The position numbers and the translations under genes were made by a program. A stretch of DNA of 64,000 bases, taken from assembly GCF_002161285.1 (NCBI RefSeq), contig NZ_NFHH01000021.1:1-64000 (forward strand). The letters run 5' to 3'. The notes below the pieces were generated by a model. That model had not been told where the DNA came from and searched no databases. It worked only from the letters and a program-made list of their open reading frames with translations. Below, piece after piece: positions 51,056-59,967 of this stretch. How positions within the stretch are numbered: the stretch's first letter is position 1; each line of letters opens with the position of its first letter. The stretch comes from Blautia sp. An81 (GTDB taxonomy: Bacteria; Bacillota; Clostridia; Lachnospirales; Lachnospiraceae).

Positions 51056-51161
51056 CAGGCTGCTGCACTATCTGGAGTTTACACATTTTGTGCGGCATCC
51101 TGTTTCTTGCTTTCTGTGTAATACATACCCTCAGTGCATAAGGAGGTTTTGCTCCTTGCAC
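51056..51161 (+). promoter_or_regulatory. Structured leader of thiM (possible attenuator, not a classical TPP riboswitch)
   Basis: CAGGCTGCTGCAC (51056-51068) pairs with GTGCGGCATCCTG (51090-51102), followed by TTTC. A second hairpin, GTGCATAAGGAG (51134-51145) with CTCCTTGCAC (51152-51161), hides an AAGGAG. The first may be a terminator for the Spx-like gene. The CTGAGA core of the TPP riboswitch is absent. A new or degenerate leader is possible. Confidence 0.4.
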
Positions 51162-51188
51162 AGGGAGAAAACAGGGCGGAAGAGATAT

Positions 51189-52043
51189 ATGCTGAGAGAA
51201 TTATTAGACAATGTAAGAGAGAAAGCTCCTCTGATACAGAATATTACCAATTATGTCACAGCAAATGACTGTGCCAATATAACGCTGGCCTGCGGGGCAT
51301 CTCCTATTATGTCTGACTGTAAGGAGGAGGCCGAGGATATGTCCCGGATCTGCTGGGGTCTGAATATCAATATGGGAACTTTAAATCCCCGGAAGGCTGA
51401 GACCATGGTCCTGGCAGGCCGCTGCTACAATGAAAAAAACAAACCAGTGATCCTGGACCCTGTAGGCGTGGGAGCTTCCGGATACAGAAAAGCTCTTGCG
51501 GCAGAACTTATGAAGAATATAAAGTTCCAGGCCATTAAAGGAAATATTTCGGAAATCCGGAGTCTTATCACAGGAGGAACAGGAAGCCGGGGTGTAGATG
51601 CGGACCAGGGAGAGGCTGTGACGGAAGTAAATCTGAAAAGCTATATAGAAATGGCTCAGGATTTCGCAAAAGAGACTGGTGCAGTGATCCTGATCACCGG
51701 GGCCATAGACATTGCGGCAGACTCTTCTCGGGCCTTTGCAGTCCGCGGGGGACATGAGACCATGTCCCGGATCACAGGCTGCGGCTGTATGCTGGGATCT
51801 CTCCTTGCCGCCTTTGAGGGGGCAAATCCGAAAAAACCTTTGGAGGCCGCAGCAGCCGCTGCTGCAGCTATGAGTCTGTGCGGAGAGAGGGCCTGCAGGC
51901 GTATGGTGAAAGAACAGGCAGGAAATGCCTCCTGCCGTACCTGGCTTATTGATGAGATGTACAAGCTTTCAGGAGAGGAACTTGAGAAAGGAGCAGACTA
52001 TGAATTGTACGAAAAAGGACATGTTGTTATATGCCGTCACTGA
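51189..52043 (+). CDS. thiM: Hydroxyethylthiazole kinase
   Basis: A 284-residue ribokinase-fold enzyme that phosphorylates the thiazole moiety in thiamine salvage. LIQNITNYVTANDCANITLACG, near residue 14, is a family mark; PVILDPVGVGASGYR lies near 80, and the glycine loop GCGCMLGSLLAAFEG near 200 has the catalytic Cys in place of Ser. The start ATG 51189 is reached from a structured leader. Its end overlaps thiE by 44 bases. Confidence 0.9.
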   Translation: MLRELLDNVREKAPLIQNITNYVTANDCANITLACGASPIMSDCKEEAEDMSRICWGLNINMGTLNPRKAETMVLAGRCYNEKNKPVILDPVGVGASGYRKALAAELMKNIKFQAIKGNISEIRSLITGGTGSRGVDADQGEAVTEVNLKSYIEMAQDFAKETGAVILITGAIDIAADSSRAFAVRGGHETMSRITGCGCMLGSLLAAFEGANPKKPLEAAAAAAAAMSLCGERACRRMVKEQAGNASCRTWLIDEMYKLSGEELEKGADYELYEKGHVVICRH

Positions 52044-52641
52044 CCGTTCCTGGACAGGAGAGAAGACTTTGATGGAACAGGTGAAGGAAGCTCTGGATGG
52101 AGGGATTACCTTCCTTCAGCTGCGGGAGAAGCATCTGGGAGAAGAGGAACTTTTAAGGGAAGCCAAAGACATGAAGGCCCTGGCTGCAGCTTATCATGTG
52201 CCCTTTATTATCAATGATAATGTAGAACTGGCTCTGGCCATAGATGCTGACGGCGTCCATGTGGGACAGGAAGATATGGAAGCGGGAAAGGTCCGGGAAA
52301 AGCTGGGACCAGATAAGATTATTGGTGTCTCCGCCCATTCTGTGGAAGAAGCTATAGAAGCAGAGAAAAATGGAGCCGATTATCTGGGAGCAGGAGCAGT
52401 CTTTTCCACCTCTACCAAGGAAGACGCAGGGGCTCTTTCCAGAGAAACCCTGGAGGCCATCTGCCGCAGCGTGTCCATACCGGTTGTGGCTATCGGCGGA
52501 GTTAAAGAGGAGAATATTTCCACTTTGAAAGGGACAGGGATTTCCGGGGCTGCCATTGTTTCCGGAATCTTTGCTCAGGAAAATATCAGAGAGGCCTGTG
52601 TCCGGCTGAGAAGCCTGCTCAGGGAAGTGGTGGAAGAATGA
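52000..52641 (+). CDS. thiE: Thiamine phosphate synthase
   Basis: A 213-residue TIM-barrel enzyme joining HMP-pyrophosphate and thiazole phosphate to thiamine phosphate. Motifs: LYAVTDRSW near residue 10, GGITFLQLREK near 33, FIINDNVELAL near 68, HVGQEDM, and the GADYLGAGAVFSTSTK phosphate loop near 125. ATG 52000 has AAAGGAG at the right spacing; the true start could also be ATG 52021. Its stop overlaps the HAD gene as ATGA. Confidence 0.92.
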   Translation: MNCTKKDMLLYAVTDRSWTGEKTLMEQVKEALDGGITFLQLREKHLGEEELLREAKDMKALAAAYHVPFIINDNVELALAIDADGVHVGQEDMEAGKVREKLGPDKIIGVSAHSVEEAIEAEKNGADYLGAGAVFSTSTKEDAGALSRETLEAICRSVSIPVVAIGGVKEENISTLKGTGISGAAIVSGIFAQENIREACVRLRSLLREVVEE

Positions 52642-53282
52642 AAAATACAGAGATACAGGGAGCTATTTTTGACGTGGACGGAACCCTGCTGGATTCTATG
52701 GGGTACTGGGAACATTTAGGAGATGAGTACCTTATGTCCCGGCAGCTTCAGCCCCCGGAAAATCTGGCAAATCTCCTGGCTTCCATGACCCTTTTGGAGG
52801 CGGCAGAGTATTTCAGAGAACGGTATGGACTTCAGGAAGAAGGGGAAGAAATGATAAGAGACTTTGACAGACTTATGGCAGTGCACTACCAGCAGGATAT
52901 TCCGGAGAAAGAAGGGGTGCGGCAGGTGCTGGAGGAGTTAAAGGAAAGGGGGATTCCCATGTACATTGCCACAGCCACTCAGCGGCCATTGGTTGAAGCA
53001 GCCCTTGTCAGGACCGGATTAAATGGATATTTTCAGGGTATGATCACCTGCCAGGAAGCGGGAAAAAGCAAAAGAGAGCCTCTGATCTATCAGATTGCCA
53101 GAGAAAAGCTGGGCACAGAAACAGAAAAAACAGCGGTGTTTGAAGACGCAGTGTTTGCGGCCAGGACTGCAAAAAAAGAGGGATTTTTTCTGGTAGGCAT
53201 CTATGATGTCTGGGAGCCGGAACAGGAACTGCTGAAGAAAACAGCAGATATTTATTTAAAGACGTGGAGTGAATGGAAATGA
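52638..53282 (+). CDS. HAD-superfamily phosphatase in the thiamine operon
   Basis: A 214-residue HAD hydrolase (beta-phosphoglucomutase-like subgroup): motif I FDVDGTLLDSMG with nucleophile Asp near 11-13, motif II IATATQRP near 116, motif IV VFEDAVFAA near 171. Overlap with thiE and thiD on both sides implies a thiamine role, such as a phosphatase on HMP-P, thiamine phosphate or a toxic analogue. The exact substrate is inference. Confidence 0.8.
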   Translation: MKNTEIQGAIFDVDGTLLDSMGYWEHLGDEYLMSRQLQPPENLANLLASMTLLEAAEYFRERYGLQEEGEEMIRDFDRLMAVHYQQDIPEKEGVRQVLEELKERGIPMYIATATQRPLVEAALVRTGLNGYFQGMITCQEAGKSKREPLIYQIAREKLGTETEKTAVFEDAVFAARTAKKEGFFLVGIYDVWEPEQELLKKTADIYLKTWSEWK

Positions 53283-54064
53283 AAAAAGTATTAAGTATTG
53301 CAGGTTCGGATTCCAGCGGAGGGGCAGGGATCCAGGCAGATATTAAGACCATAACTGCCCATAAAATGTATGCCATGACGGCAATCACTGCCCTTACGGC
53401 TCAGAATACTACAGGAGTATACGGAGTGGAGGAAGCTTCTCCGGAGTTTGTGGGAAAACAGCTGGACTGTATTTTTCAGGATATTTTTCCCGATGCAGTA
53501 AAGATCGGCATGGTATCCAATCAGGAAATTATAAAGGTAATCGGAGCCAAGCTGAGAGAGTATAAAGCAGAAAATATTGTGATCGACCCGGTGATGGTAG
53601 CCACCAGCGGCAGCGCCCTTATGGTGGAAGGAGCAGGAAAAACTCTGGTGGAAGAACTCTTTCCTTTAGGAAGTATATTGACCCCGAATATTCCGGAAGC
53701 GGAAGCCCTTTCGGGAACAGAAATTAAAAGCAGACAGGATATGGAAGAAGCGGCCAGAATCATCAGTTCTTTTACTGGCGGAGCAGTCCTTGTAAAGGGA
53801 GGCCATCTTACAGACCGGGCAGATGACCTTCTCTATGAACAGGGAAAATCTACCTGGCTGTCAGGGGAGAGAGTAGAGAATCCAAATACCCACGGCACCG
53901 GCTGCACTCTTTCCTCTGCCATTGCCTGCGGTCTGGCAGCAGGAAAAAGTCTGGAAGACAGCGTAAGAGAGGCCAAAGCTTATATTACAGGCGCGCTGAA
54001 AGCCGGGTTAAATCTGGGTCAGGGAAGCGGGCCGCTGGATCATATGTGGGAGATGGATTTCTGA
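53279..54064 (+). CDS. thiD: Hydroxymethylpyrimidine (phosphate) kinase
   Basis: A 261-residue PfkB-fold kinase making HMP-pyrophosphate. The N-terminus IAGSDSSGGAGIQADIKT is diagnostic, and the C-terminal NPNTHGTGCTLSSAIACGLA holds the catalytic region. ATG 53279 overlaps the HAD stop and has GTGGAG nine bases upstream; ATG 53273 is too close. With thiM and thiE it completes thiazole and HMP salvage to thiamine phosphate; no thiC or thiG is seen. Confidence 0.93.
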   Translation: MKKVLSIAGSDSSGGAGIQADIKTITAHKMYAMTAITALTAQNTTGVYGVEEASPEFVGKQLDCIFQDIFPDAVKIGMVSNQEIIKVIGAKLREYKAENIVIDPVMVATSGSALMVEGAGKTLVEELFPLGSILTPNIPEAEALSGTEIKSRQDMEEAARIISSFTGGAVLVKGGHLTDRADDLLYEQGKSTWLSGERVENPNTHGTGCTLSSAIACGLAAGKSLEDSVREAKAYITGALKAGLNLGQGSGPLDHMWEMDF

Positions 54065-54129
54065 TGGAAGAAAGTAAGATTTATGTTAGAACATAGCGAT
54101 ATATAATAACAGAGAAAAGAGGAAATATA

Positions 54130-55536
54130 ATGAACAAAGAAGAAAAAGATCCGCCGATAAGTGTGGATAACATTTACCGGCTGAACGGGAGGGTACCTCT
54201 TCAAAAGGCTATCCCTTTCGGCCTTCAGCATGTGCTGGCCATGTTTGTATCTAATCTGGCCCCTGTGCTGATCGTCTGCAGCGCAGCAATCGTGCGAAGT
54301 ACCGGGGAATATTTAACATCAGCGGAAATCACTCAGCTTTTGCAGTGCGCCATGTTTGCGGCGGGTATCGGTACCTGTATGCAGCTTTATCCTATCTGGA
54401 AGATCGGTTCCAGGCTGCCTATTGTCATGGGCGTCAGCTTTACCTTTCTGGGAAGCCTGCTGGTAATTTGTACAAACCCTGATCTTGGCTATGAAGGAAT
54501 GGTAGGCGCCGTGATCCTGGGAGGTATTTTTGAGGGGATTGTAGGACTGAGTGCAAAGTATTGGAAGCGTTTTTTAACACCGGTGGTTTCTGCCTGTGTG
54601 GTAATCGCCATTGGACTTTCCCTGCTGTCTGTAGGCATGGATTCCTGGGGCGGCGGAAGCGGTGTGGAAGATTTCGGCGCCTGGTATCATCTCCTGGTCG
54701 GAGCTTTTACCTTAGTGGTATGCCTGGTTTCCCGCTATCTTTTAAAAGGCGTATATAAAAATCTGAATATTTTGGTTGGTCTGGTTTTCGGATATCTTCT
54801 GGCTGTGCTCTTTACAGCAGCGGGAGTTGCACCAATGGTAGACTTTTCCGGAATTTCCCAGACAATCCAGGAAGTGGGAGTTTTCAGTATTCCCAAGCTG
54901 ATTTTCTTTACCAGCCACAAGCCGGTATTTGACCTGGGAGCCTTTTTTACCATTGCCATAGTCTTTCTGGTATCAGCAGCAGAGACTACGGGAGCCACTA
55001 CAGCGGTATGTACCGGAGCTCTGGGAAGGGATATTAAAATGGAAGAGCTTCAGGGCTCTCTGGCAGTAGACGGATTTTCCAGCGCTATTTCCGGCTGCTT
55101 TGGCTGCCCTCCTCTGACTTCATTCAGCCAGAATGTGGGACTTGTGACTATGACTGGCGTGATCAACCGTTTTACCATCTTTACCGGAGCATTGATCCTG
55201 ATCCTGGCGTCACTCTTTCCGCCCCTGGGAGCTTTCTTCAACTCTCTGCCCCAGGCTGTGTTGGGCGGCTGTACGGTTATGATGTTTGGTTCCATTATGT
55301 ACGAAGGGATCAAAATGCTGAAAGAATGTGAATTTGACGACAGGACCATGATCATTGTATCCCTGGCTTTCTGCATCGGTGTGGGACTGACCCAGACCTC
55401 CGGAAACTTCTTTGCAGCCTTTCCTCAGGTGGTAGGAGATGTGTTTAACGGAAATGCAGTAGCAGGGGTATTTGTGGTATCCCTTCTGCTGAGTCTTCTT
55501 CTGCCGAAGAGTAAAAAAGAGAAGAAAGAGGCATAG
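54130..55536 (+). CDS. NCS2-family nucleobase permease (uracil/xanthine type)
   Basis: A 468-residue inner-membrane symporter with about 14 helices. Family strings include FGLQHVLAMFVSNLAPVLIV, the SAAETTGATTAVC region near 300, and FSQNVGLVTMTGV near 340, where the Q-N-V-G is the NCS2 signature. Xanthine or uric acid is more likely than uracil by the first helix, but this is not certain. It is 65 bases after thiD and may be co-transcribed or independent. Confidence 0.85.
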   Translation: MNKEEKDPPISVDNIYRLNGRVPLQKAIPFGLQHVLAMFVSNLAPVLIVCSAAIVRSTGEYLTSAEITQLLQCAMFAAGIGTCMQLYPIWKIGSRLPIVMGVSFTFLGSLLVICTNPDLGYEGMVGAVILGGIFEGIVGLSAKYWKRFLTPVVSACVVIAIGLSLLSVGMDSWGGGSGVEDFGAWYHLLVGAFTLVVCLVSRYLLKGVYKNLNILVGLVFGYLLAVLFTAAGVAPMVDFSGISQTIQEVGVFSIPKLIFFTSHKPVFDLGAFFTIAIVFLVSAAETTGATTAVCTGALGRDIKMEELQGSLAVDGFSSAISGCFGCPPLTSFSQNVGLVTMTGVINRFTIFTGALILILASLFPPLGAFFNSLPQAVLGGCTVMMFGSIMYEGIKMLKECEFDDRTMIIVSLAFCIGVGLTQTSGNFFAAFPQVVGDVFNGNAVAGVFVVSLLLSLLLPKSKKEKKEA

Positions 55537-55567
55537 AACATCTTATTGTGCTGCATATTTGATATTG

Positions 55568-55604
55568 TACGGTTAAAAAATCGATTTTTTGTATTTTAAC
55601 CGTA
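55568..55604 (+). terminator. AT-rich hairpin after the NCS2 gene
   Basis: TACGGTTAAAA (55568-55578) pairs with TTTTAACCGTA (55594-55604) and is followed by TTATTTAATTTT. It is a plausible terminator for the NCS2 gene. Confidence 0.6.
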
Positions 55605-55635
55605 TTATTTAATTTTGCATAGGTGAATATGATAA

Positions 55636-55673
55636 GAAAAAGCCGGGTGTGGATTTCCACACCCGGTAAAAAT
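55636..55673 (-). terminator. Terminator of pckA
   Basis: CCGGGTGTGG (55643-55652) pairs perfectly with CCACACCCGG (55657-55666). On the minus strand the U tract comes from AAAAA at 55637-55641. Confidence 0.85.
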
Positions 55674-55686
55674 TTGCTCTTTTGAA

Positions 55687-57291
55687 TTATAACTGAGGAC
55701 CAGCAGATACCAGAGCTTTTCCAGCTTCGTTTCCTTCGTATTTTGCGAAGTTCTTGATGAATCTCTGTGCCAGGTCTTTTGCTTTTGTTTCCCATTCGGA
55801 AGCGTCAGCATAAGTGTCACGAGGATCAAGGATATTTGTATCAACACCTGGAAGTTCTGTAGGTACTTCAATGTTGAAGTATGGGATCTTCTTTGTAGGT
55901 GCTTTTAAGATGTCGCCGTTTAAGATAGCGTCGATGATTCCACGGGTATCTTTGATGGAGATACGTTTTCCGCTTCCGTTCCATCCTGTATTTACCAGGT
56001 ATGCTTTAGCACCGCTCTTTTCCATTCTCTTAACCAGCTCTTCTGCATATTTTGTAGGATGCAGTTCCAGGAATGCCTGGCCGAAGCAAGCGGAGAATGT
56101 AGGTGTAGGCTCTGTGATACCACGCTCTGTACCAGCCAGTTTTGCTGTAAATCCAGACAGGAAGTAGTACTGTGTCTGCTCTGGTGTCAGAATAGATACT
56201 GGAGGCAGTACGCCGAATGCGTCTGCAGACAGGAAGATAACTTCCTTAGCAGCAGGAGCTGTGGATACAGGACGAACAATGTTCTGGATATGATCGATAG
56301 GATAAGACACACGAGTATTCTCTGTAACGCTCTTATCGTCGAAATCAATCTTTCCATTTTCATCTACTGTAACGTTCTCAAGAAGAGCGTCACGTTTGAT
56401 AGCATTGTAGATATCTGGCTCAGACTCTTTGTCCAGGTTGATAACCTTTGCATAGCAGCCGCCTTCGAAGTTGAATACGCCGTTGTCATCCCAGCCGTGC
56501 TCGTCATCACCGATCAGAAGACGTTTCGGGTCAGTGGAAAGAGTTGTCTTACCTGTTCCGGAAAGTCCGAAGAAGATAGCTGTGTTCTCGCCGTTCATAT
56601 CTGTGTTTGCAGAGCAGTGCATGGAAGCGATGCCCTTCAGAGGCAGATAGTAGTTCATCATGGAGAACATACCTTTCTTCATTTCTCCACCGTACCATGT
56701 GTTTAAGATAACCTGCTCACGGCTTGTGATATTGAATACAACTGCTGTTTCAGAATTCAGGCCTAATTCTTTGTAGTTTTCAACTTTTGCCTTGGAAGCG
56801 TTGTAAACAACGAAGTCTGGTTCGAAGTCTTTCAGCTCTTCCTCTGTAGGCTGGATAAACATGTTTTTAACAAAGTGTGCCTGCCAAGCTACTTCCATGA
56901 TGAAACGGATAGCCATACGTGTGTCTTTATTAGCGCCGCAGAAAGCGTCAACTACGAACAGTCTCTTGTTGGACAGCTCTTTGATAGCGATATCTTTTAC
57001 AGTAGCCCATGCTTCTTCTGTTGCAGGATGGTTGTCATTTTTGTACTCATCAGATGTCCACCATACAGTGTCTTTTGAGTTCTCGTCCATAACGATGAAC
57101 TTATCTTTAGGGGAACGTCCAGTATATACGCCAGTCATAACGTTTACTGCGCCCAGTTCAGTTACCTGACCTTTTTCGAAACCTTCCAGTTCTGGTTTGG
57201 TCTCCTCTTCAAATAACTGCTCATAAGAAGGATTGTAAACAATTTCTGTAGTTCCGGTAATGCCATACTTACTTAAATTGATCTCTGCCAT
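55687..57291 (-). CDS. pckA: Phosphoenolpyruvate carboxykinase (ATP)
   Basis: A 534-residue cytoplasmic enzyme interconverting oxaloacetate plus ATP with PEP, CO2 and ADP; in anaerobes it often runs toward oxaloacetate for succinate formation. The P-loop [11 protein letters not shown] is near residue 245, Mn/ligand residues are in [21 protein letters not shown], and the C-terminal [17 protein letters not shown] is typical of the ATP form. GAGAGG precedes the start. The 178-base upstream gap holds AT-rich promoter DNA and a GGGCACTGCCCC hairpin on the minus strand. Confidence 0.97.
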   Translation of the reverse strand: MAEINLSKYGITGTTEIVYNPSYEQLFEEETKPELEGFEKGQVTELGAVNVMTGVYTGRSPKDKFIVMDENSKDTVWWTSDEYKNDNHPATEEAWATVKDIAIKELSNKRLFVVDAFCGANKDTRMAIRFIMEVAWQAHFVKNMFIQPTEEELKDFEPDFVVYNASKAKVENYKELGLNSETAVVFNITSREQVILNTWYGGEMKKGMFSMMNYYLPLKGIASMHCSANTDMNGENTAIFFGLSGTGKTTLSTDPKRLLIGDDEHGWDDNGVFNFEGGCYAKVINLDKESEPDIYNAIKRDALLENVTVDENGKIDFDDKSVTENTRVSYPIDHIQNIVRPVSTAPAAKEVIFLSADAFGVLPPVSILTPEQTQYYFLSGFTAKLAGTERGITEPTPTFSACFGQAFLELHPTKYAEELVKRMEKSGAKAYLVNTGWNGSGKRISIKDTRGIIDAILNGDILKAPTKKIPYFNIEVPTELPGVDTNILDPRDTYADASEWETKAKDLAQRFIKNFAKYEGNEAGKALVSAGPQL

Positions 57292-57469
57292 CTTACACTA
57301 ACCTCTCTTTTCTTATAATATAAGGTAAAACTTACAGGAATCTTACCTGGGGACCCCTGCAGTATTTCCGAAGAAAGGGGCAGTGCCCACTTCCCATACC
57401 CTTAATTATACATATTTAGTGAATTAAATCAATAAAAATCCTTTAAAAATTTTAAAAACTGACAATATT

Positions 57470-58354
57470 TTAACGAGTTTCCATGGGAAATTCCTTACAG
57501 AGATGTATAAAAGCCTCCATATTAGGGGTCAGATACTTGCTTTTGTGGTAAATGATATTCAAGTCCCGATGGAGGGGCTGGCGGAAAGGAACAGTTTTCA
57601 CCTGCCCTTCCAGGATGTCTTTTTCTACCAGCATATAGGGGAGGACTGCCACGCCCAGTCCCTGAGCTACGGCGCTGACAATGGCCTGGGTGCTGGAACT
57701 TTCCCATATGGGGTGTACAGAAAGATGGAGAAGAGCGAAACTGGCATCCAGGATTTCTCTTCCAGCGCTTCCTTTTTCACGCATGAGGAAAGGGTACCGG
57801 GCAAGCTGGGAAAGGGTGAGCCATCTCTGACTGGAAAGAGGGTGGTCTGTGGGAAGGATGGTACAGAGATGATCTTTCATAAAAGGAATCGCCTGGATTT
57901 CCGGATGTTCAGGCTGGGTTTCGATAAGACCCAGGTCTATAGTATTGTCCAGTACGTGCTGCTCAATGATCCCAGAGTTATTCACCATTGCTTCTACCCG
58001 GAGAGAAGGGTAGGCCTCCTGATATTTTTTGATAAGCCCCGGCAGGATATGGGTGCCGATAGTAATGCTGGTCCCAATTCGTATGGTTCCCAGAGTATCC
58101 CAGTTTTTAATCTTTTTTTCTATATCTTCAAAGAGAGAAACAATGTGCAGGGCATAACTGTAAAATTCATTACCTGCTTCTGTGGGGCAAATGCGTCTGC
58201 CGATCCTTTCAAAAAGACGTATCCCATAATATTCTTCCAGTTCTTTCACAGCCAGACTTACAGAAGGCTGAGCCAGATGAAGTTCTTCGGCAGCTCTTGT
58301 AATATTACTGTGGCGATAGACCGTTACAAATATTTTCATATGTCGAAGGGTCAT
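57470..58354 (-). CDS. LysR-family regulator
   Basis: A 294-residue LysR protein: an N-terminal HTH (TLRHMKIFVTVYRHSNITRA...LHLAQPSVSLAVKELE) and an effector domain (90-290). It is divergent from the chromate-type transporter pair 104 bases away, with a dyad in between, so it probably controls that pair. GGAGGAG lies before the start. Confidence 0.88.
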   Translation of the reverse strand: MTLRHMKIFVTVYRHSNITRAAEELHLAQPSVSLAVKELEEYYGIRLFERIGRRICPTEAGNEFYSYALHIVSLFEDIEKKIKNWDTLGTIRIGTSITIGTHILPGLIKKYQEAYPSLRVEAMVNNSGIIEQHVLDNTIDLGLIETQPEHPEIQAIPFMKDHLCTILPTDHPLSSQRWLTLSQLARYPFLMREKGSAGREILDASFALLHLSVHPIWESSSTQAIVSAVAQGLGVAVLPYMLVEKDILEGQVKTVPFRQPLHRDLNIIYHKSKYLTPNMEAFIHLCKEFPMETR

Positions 58355-58390
58355 AGAGTGCTCCTCCTTTATAATAAAAACATTATGATA

Positions 58391-58411
58391 AAAATAGAAT
58401 AATACTATTTT
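58391..58411. promoter_or_regulatory. LysR-type dyad between regulator and chromate transporter
   Basis: AAAATAG (58391-58397) and CTATTTT (58405-58411) are a perfect inverted repeat with a 7-base spacer, in the shape of a T-N11-A LysR box. It lies mid-way between the divergent starts. Confidence 0.55.
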
Positions 58412-58458
58412 ACCTATAAGTCAAGAAAGGATATACTGACAGAGAGGAGGAAAAAGAT

Positions 58459-59025
58459 ATGAGAAGTAAGAAAGAAGTTTTGATAAAGTTATTTATTTCT
58501 ACATTATATTTAAGTGCCTTTACCTTTGGCGGAGGCTATGTCATCGTAACTTTAATGAAGAAAAAATTCGTAGACCAGTATCACTGGATAGAGGAGAATG
58601 AAATGCTGGACCTGGTAGCCATTGCCCAGTCTTCTCCAGGAGCCATAGCGGTCAATGGAGCAATTGTAGTGGGATATAAGCTGGCAGGCATGGTGGGAGC
58701 AGTTACGGCAATCATAGCCACCATTATCCCTCCGTTTCTGATTATTTCTCTGATCTCCGTATTTTATAACGCTTTTCGCAACAGTTTTCTGATCAGTCAG
58801 CTGCTGGAGGGAATGCAGGCGGGCGTGGGGGCAGTAATCGCATCTGTGGTTTATGAAATGGCAGCAGGGGTAGTCTGCGGAAAGAACCCGGTTTCAATTC
58901 TTATTATGGCGGGAGCTTTTGCTGCCACATGTTTCTTTGGCGTAAATGTAGTCTATGTAGTCCTTGCATGCGGACTTATCGGAGTAGTCCGCACGATCAT
59001 AGAGAGAAAGGGGGAAAAGAAATGA
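58459..59025 (+). CDS. Chromate transporter family, first half
   Basis: A 188-residue membrane protein with about six helices, the N-terminal half of the CHR family split over two genes. The signature LSAFTFGGGYVIVTLMKKKF is near residue 15, and IAQSSPGAIAVNGA near 58 matches the family. In gut anaerobes the natural substrate is unlikely to be chromate. Its stop overlaps the second half by four bases, so the two probably form a heterodimer. Confidence 0.85.
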   Translation: MRSKKEVLIKLFISTLYLSAFTFGGGYVIVTLMKKKFVDQYHWIEENEMLDLVAIAQSSPGAIAVNGAIVVGYKLAGMVGAVTAIIATIIPPFLIISLISVFYNAFRNSFLISQLLEGMQAGVGAVIASVVYEMAAGVVCGKNPVSILIMAGAFAATCFFGVNVVYVVLACGLIGVVRTIIERKGEKK

Positions 59026-59591
59026 TCTATCTTCAGCTGCTGCTCAGTTTTCTGCAGATCGGACTTTTCAGTTTTGGAGGAGGCTATGCGGCAATGCCTC
59101 TGATACAAGAGCAGATTGTGGATATCCACGGCTGGCTGGATATGGAACAATTTACAGATTTGATCACAATTTCTCAGATGACCCCAGGGCCCATTGCCAT
59201 TAATTCTGCCACTTTTGTGGGAATCCGTATTGCAGGCATATCGGGAGCACTGGTGGCCTCAGCAGGGTGCATCCTTCCATCCTGCGTAATTGTTGTCCTG
59301 CTGGCAAAATTATATCTGAAATATGAGAATATGGATGTACTCCAGAGTGTGCTGAATTCCCTTCGTCCGGCAGTGGTTGCCATGATCGCATCGGCGGGGA
59401 TTTCCATTTTGGTCACAGCCTTCTGGGGAAATAGTGCTGTCATAGACCTGACAAAGACAAACTGGAGCCTGGTGGTAATTTTTCTGGTTTCTTTAGTATT
59501 TCTGCAAAAGCTGAAATGGAATCCGGTGCTGGTCATGGTGCTGGCGGGAGTCATGAAGCTGGCAGTGGCAGTAATACAGGGACAGGGATAA
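59022..59591 (+). CDS. Chromate transporter family, second half
   Basis: A 189-residue partner of the preceding gene, with the matching signature SFGGGYAAMPLIQEQ near residue 18 and ISQMTPGPIAINSATFVG near 50. The start is ATG 59022, which overlaps the stop; an earlier frame start at 58929 lies inside the first half. It is homologous to the first half, as expected of a short-CHR pair. Confidence 0.85.
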   Translation: MIYLQLLLSFLQIGLFSFGGGYAAMPLIQEQIVDIHGWLDMEQFTDLITISQMTPGPIAINSATFVGIRIAGISGALVASAGCILPSCVIVVLLAKLYLKYENMDVLQSVLNSLRPAVVAMIASAGISILVTAFWGNSAVIDLTKTNWSLVVIFLVSLVFLQKLKWNPVLVMVLAGVMKLAVAVIQGQG

Positions 59592-59640
59592 TACCAGACA
59601 GCTGTTTATATTGAGAAGGGCCGGGGAAAATGCTATACTT

Positions 59641-59913
59641 AGCGTCGATGTACAAGGGGCCAAACGGTCAGAACGGCTAAATTTGCAGTTCTGCCGCGTT
59701 ACTTTCAATCGGCGTACGTCCAGTACGCCTCATTCAAGTGCCTTGCAGAATTGCAAATTTAGCTCCTTCTGACTCTTCGACCTCTGCCATCGGAATTTTG
59801 CCCATTTTCAAGGCAGACGAAAGAGGCGTACTGGACGTACGCCGACTGAGGATAACGCCGAAAATGGGCAAAATCACATGGCAGAGGCGTTTGGCCCCTT
59901 GTACACCGACGCT
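59641..59913. repeat. 273-bp nested palindromic element
   Basis: The outer arms (59641-59666 and 59888-59913) are inverted copies with one mismatch in 26 bases, core TACAAGGGGCCAAACG. Inside: GCTAAATTTGCAGTTCTGC (59676-59694) with its near-inverse at 59745-59763, a perfect 23-bp pair at 59709-59731 and 59823-59845, ATTTTGCCCATTTTC (59795-59809) with its inverse at 59860-59874, and CCTCTGCCAT/ATGGCAGAGG. It codes for no protein and occupies most of the 376-base gap; it resembles a small non-autonomous (MITE-like) element. Confidence 0.8.
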
Positions 59914-59967
59914 ATCCATAGAATAGTGATAATTTCTTCTGGATAAGAGAAGCAGAAAGGAAAAAAT

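Noticed and set aside
51023-51188. TPP riboswitch before thiM
   Set aside because: GGCTGCTG and ATCTGG look partly similar, but the CTGAGA core and the rest of the conserved pattern are missing.
56059-56706. 215-residue frame antisense to pckA
   Set aside because: A shadow of the highly biased pckA codons, with no start signals.
59734-59926. Frames on both strands inside the palindromic element
   Set aside because: They mirror each other because the DNA is palindromic; no start signals.
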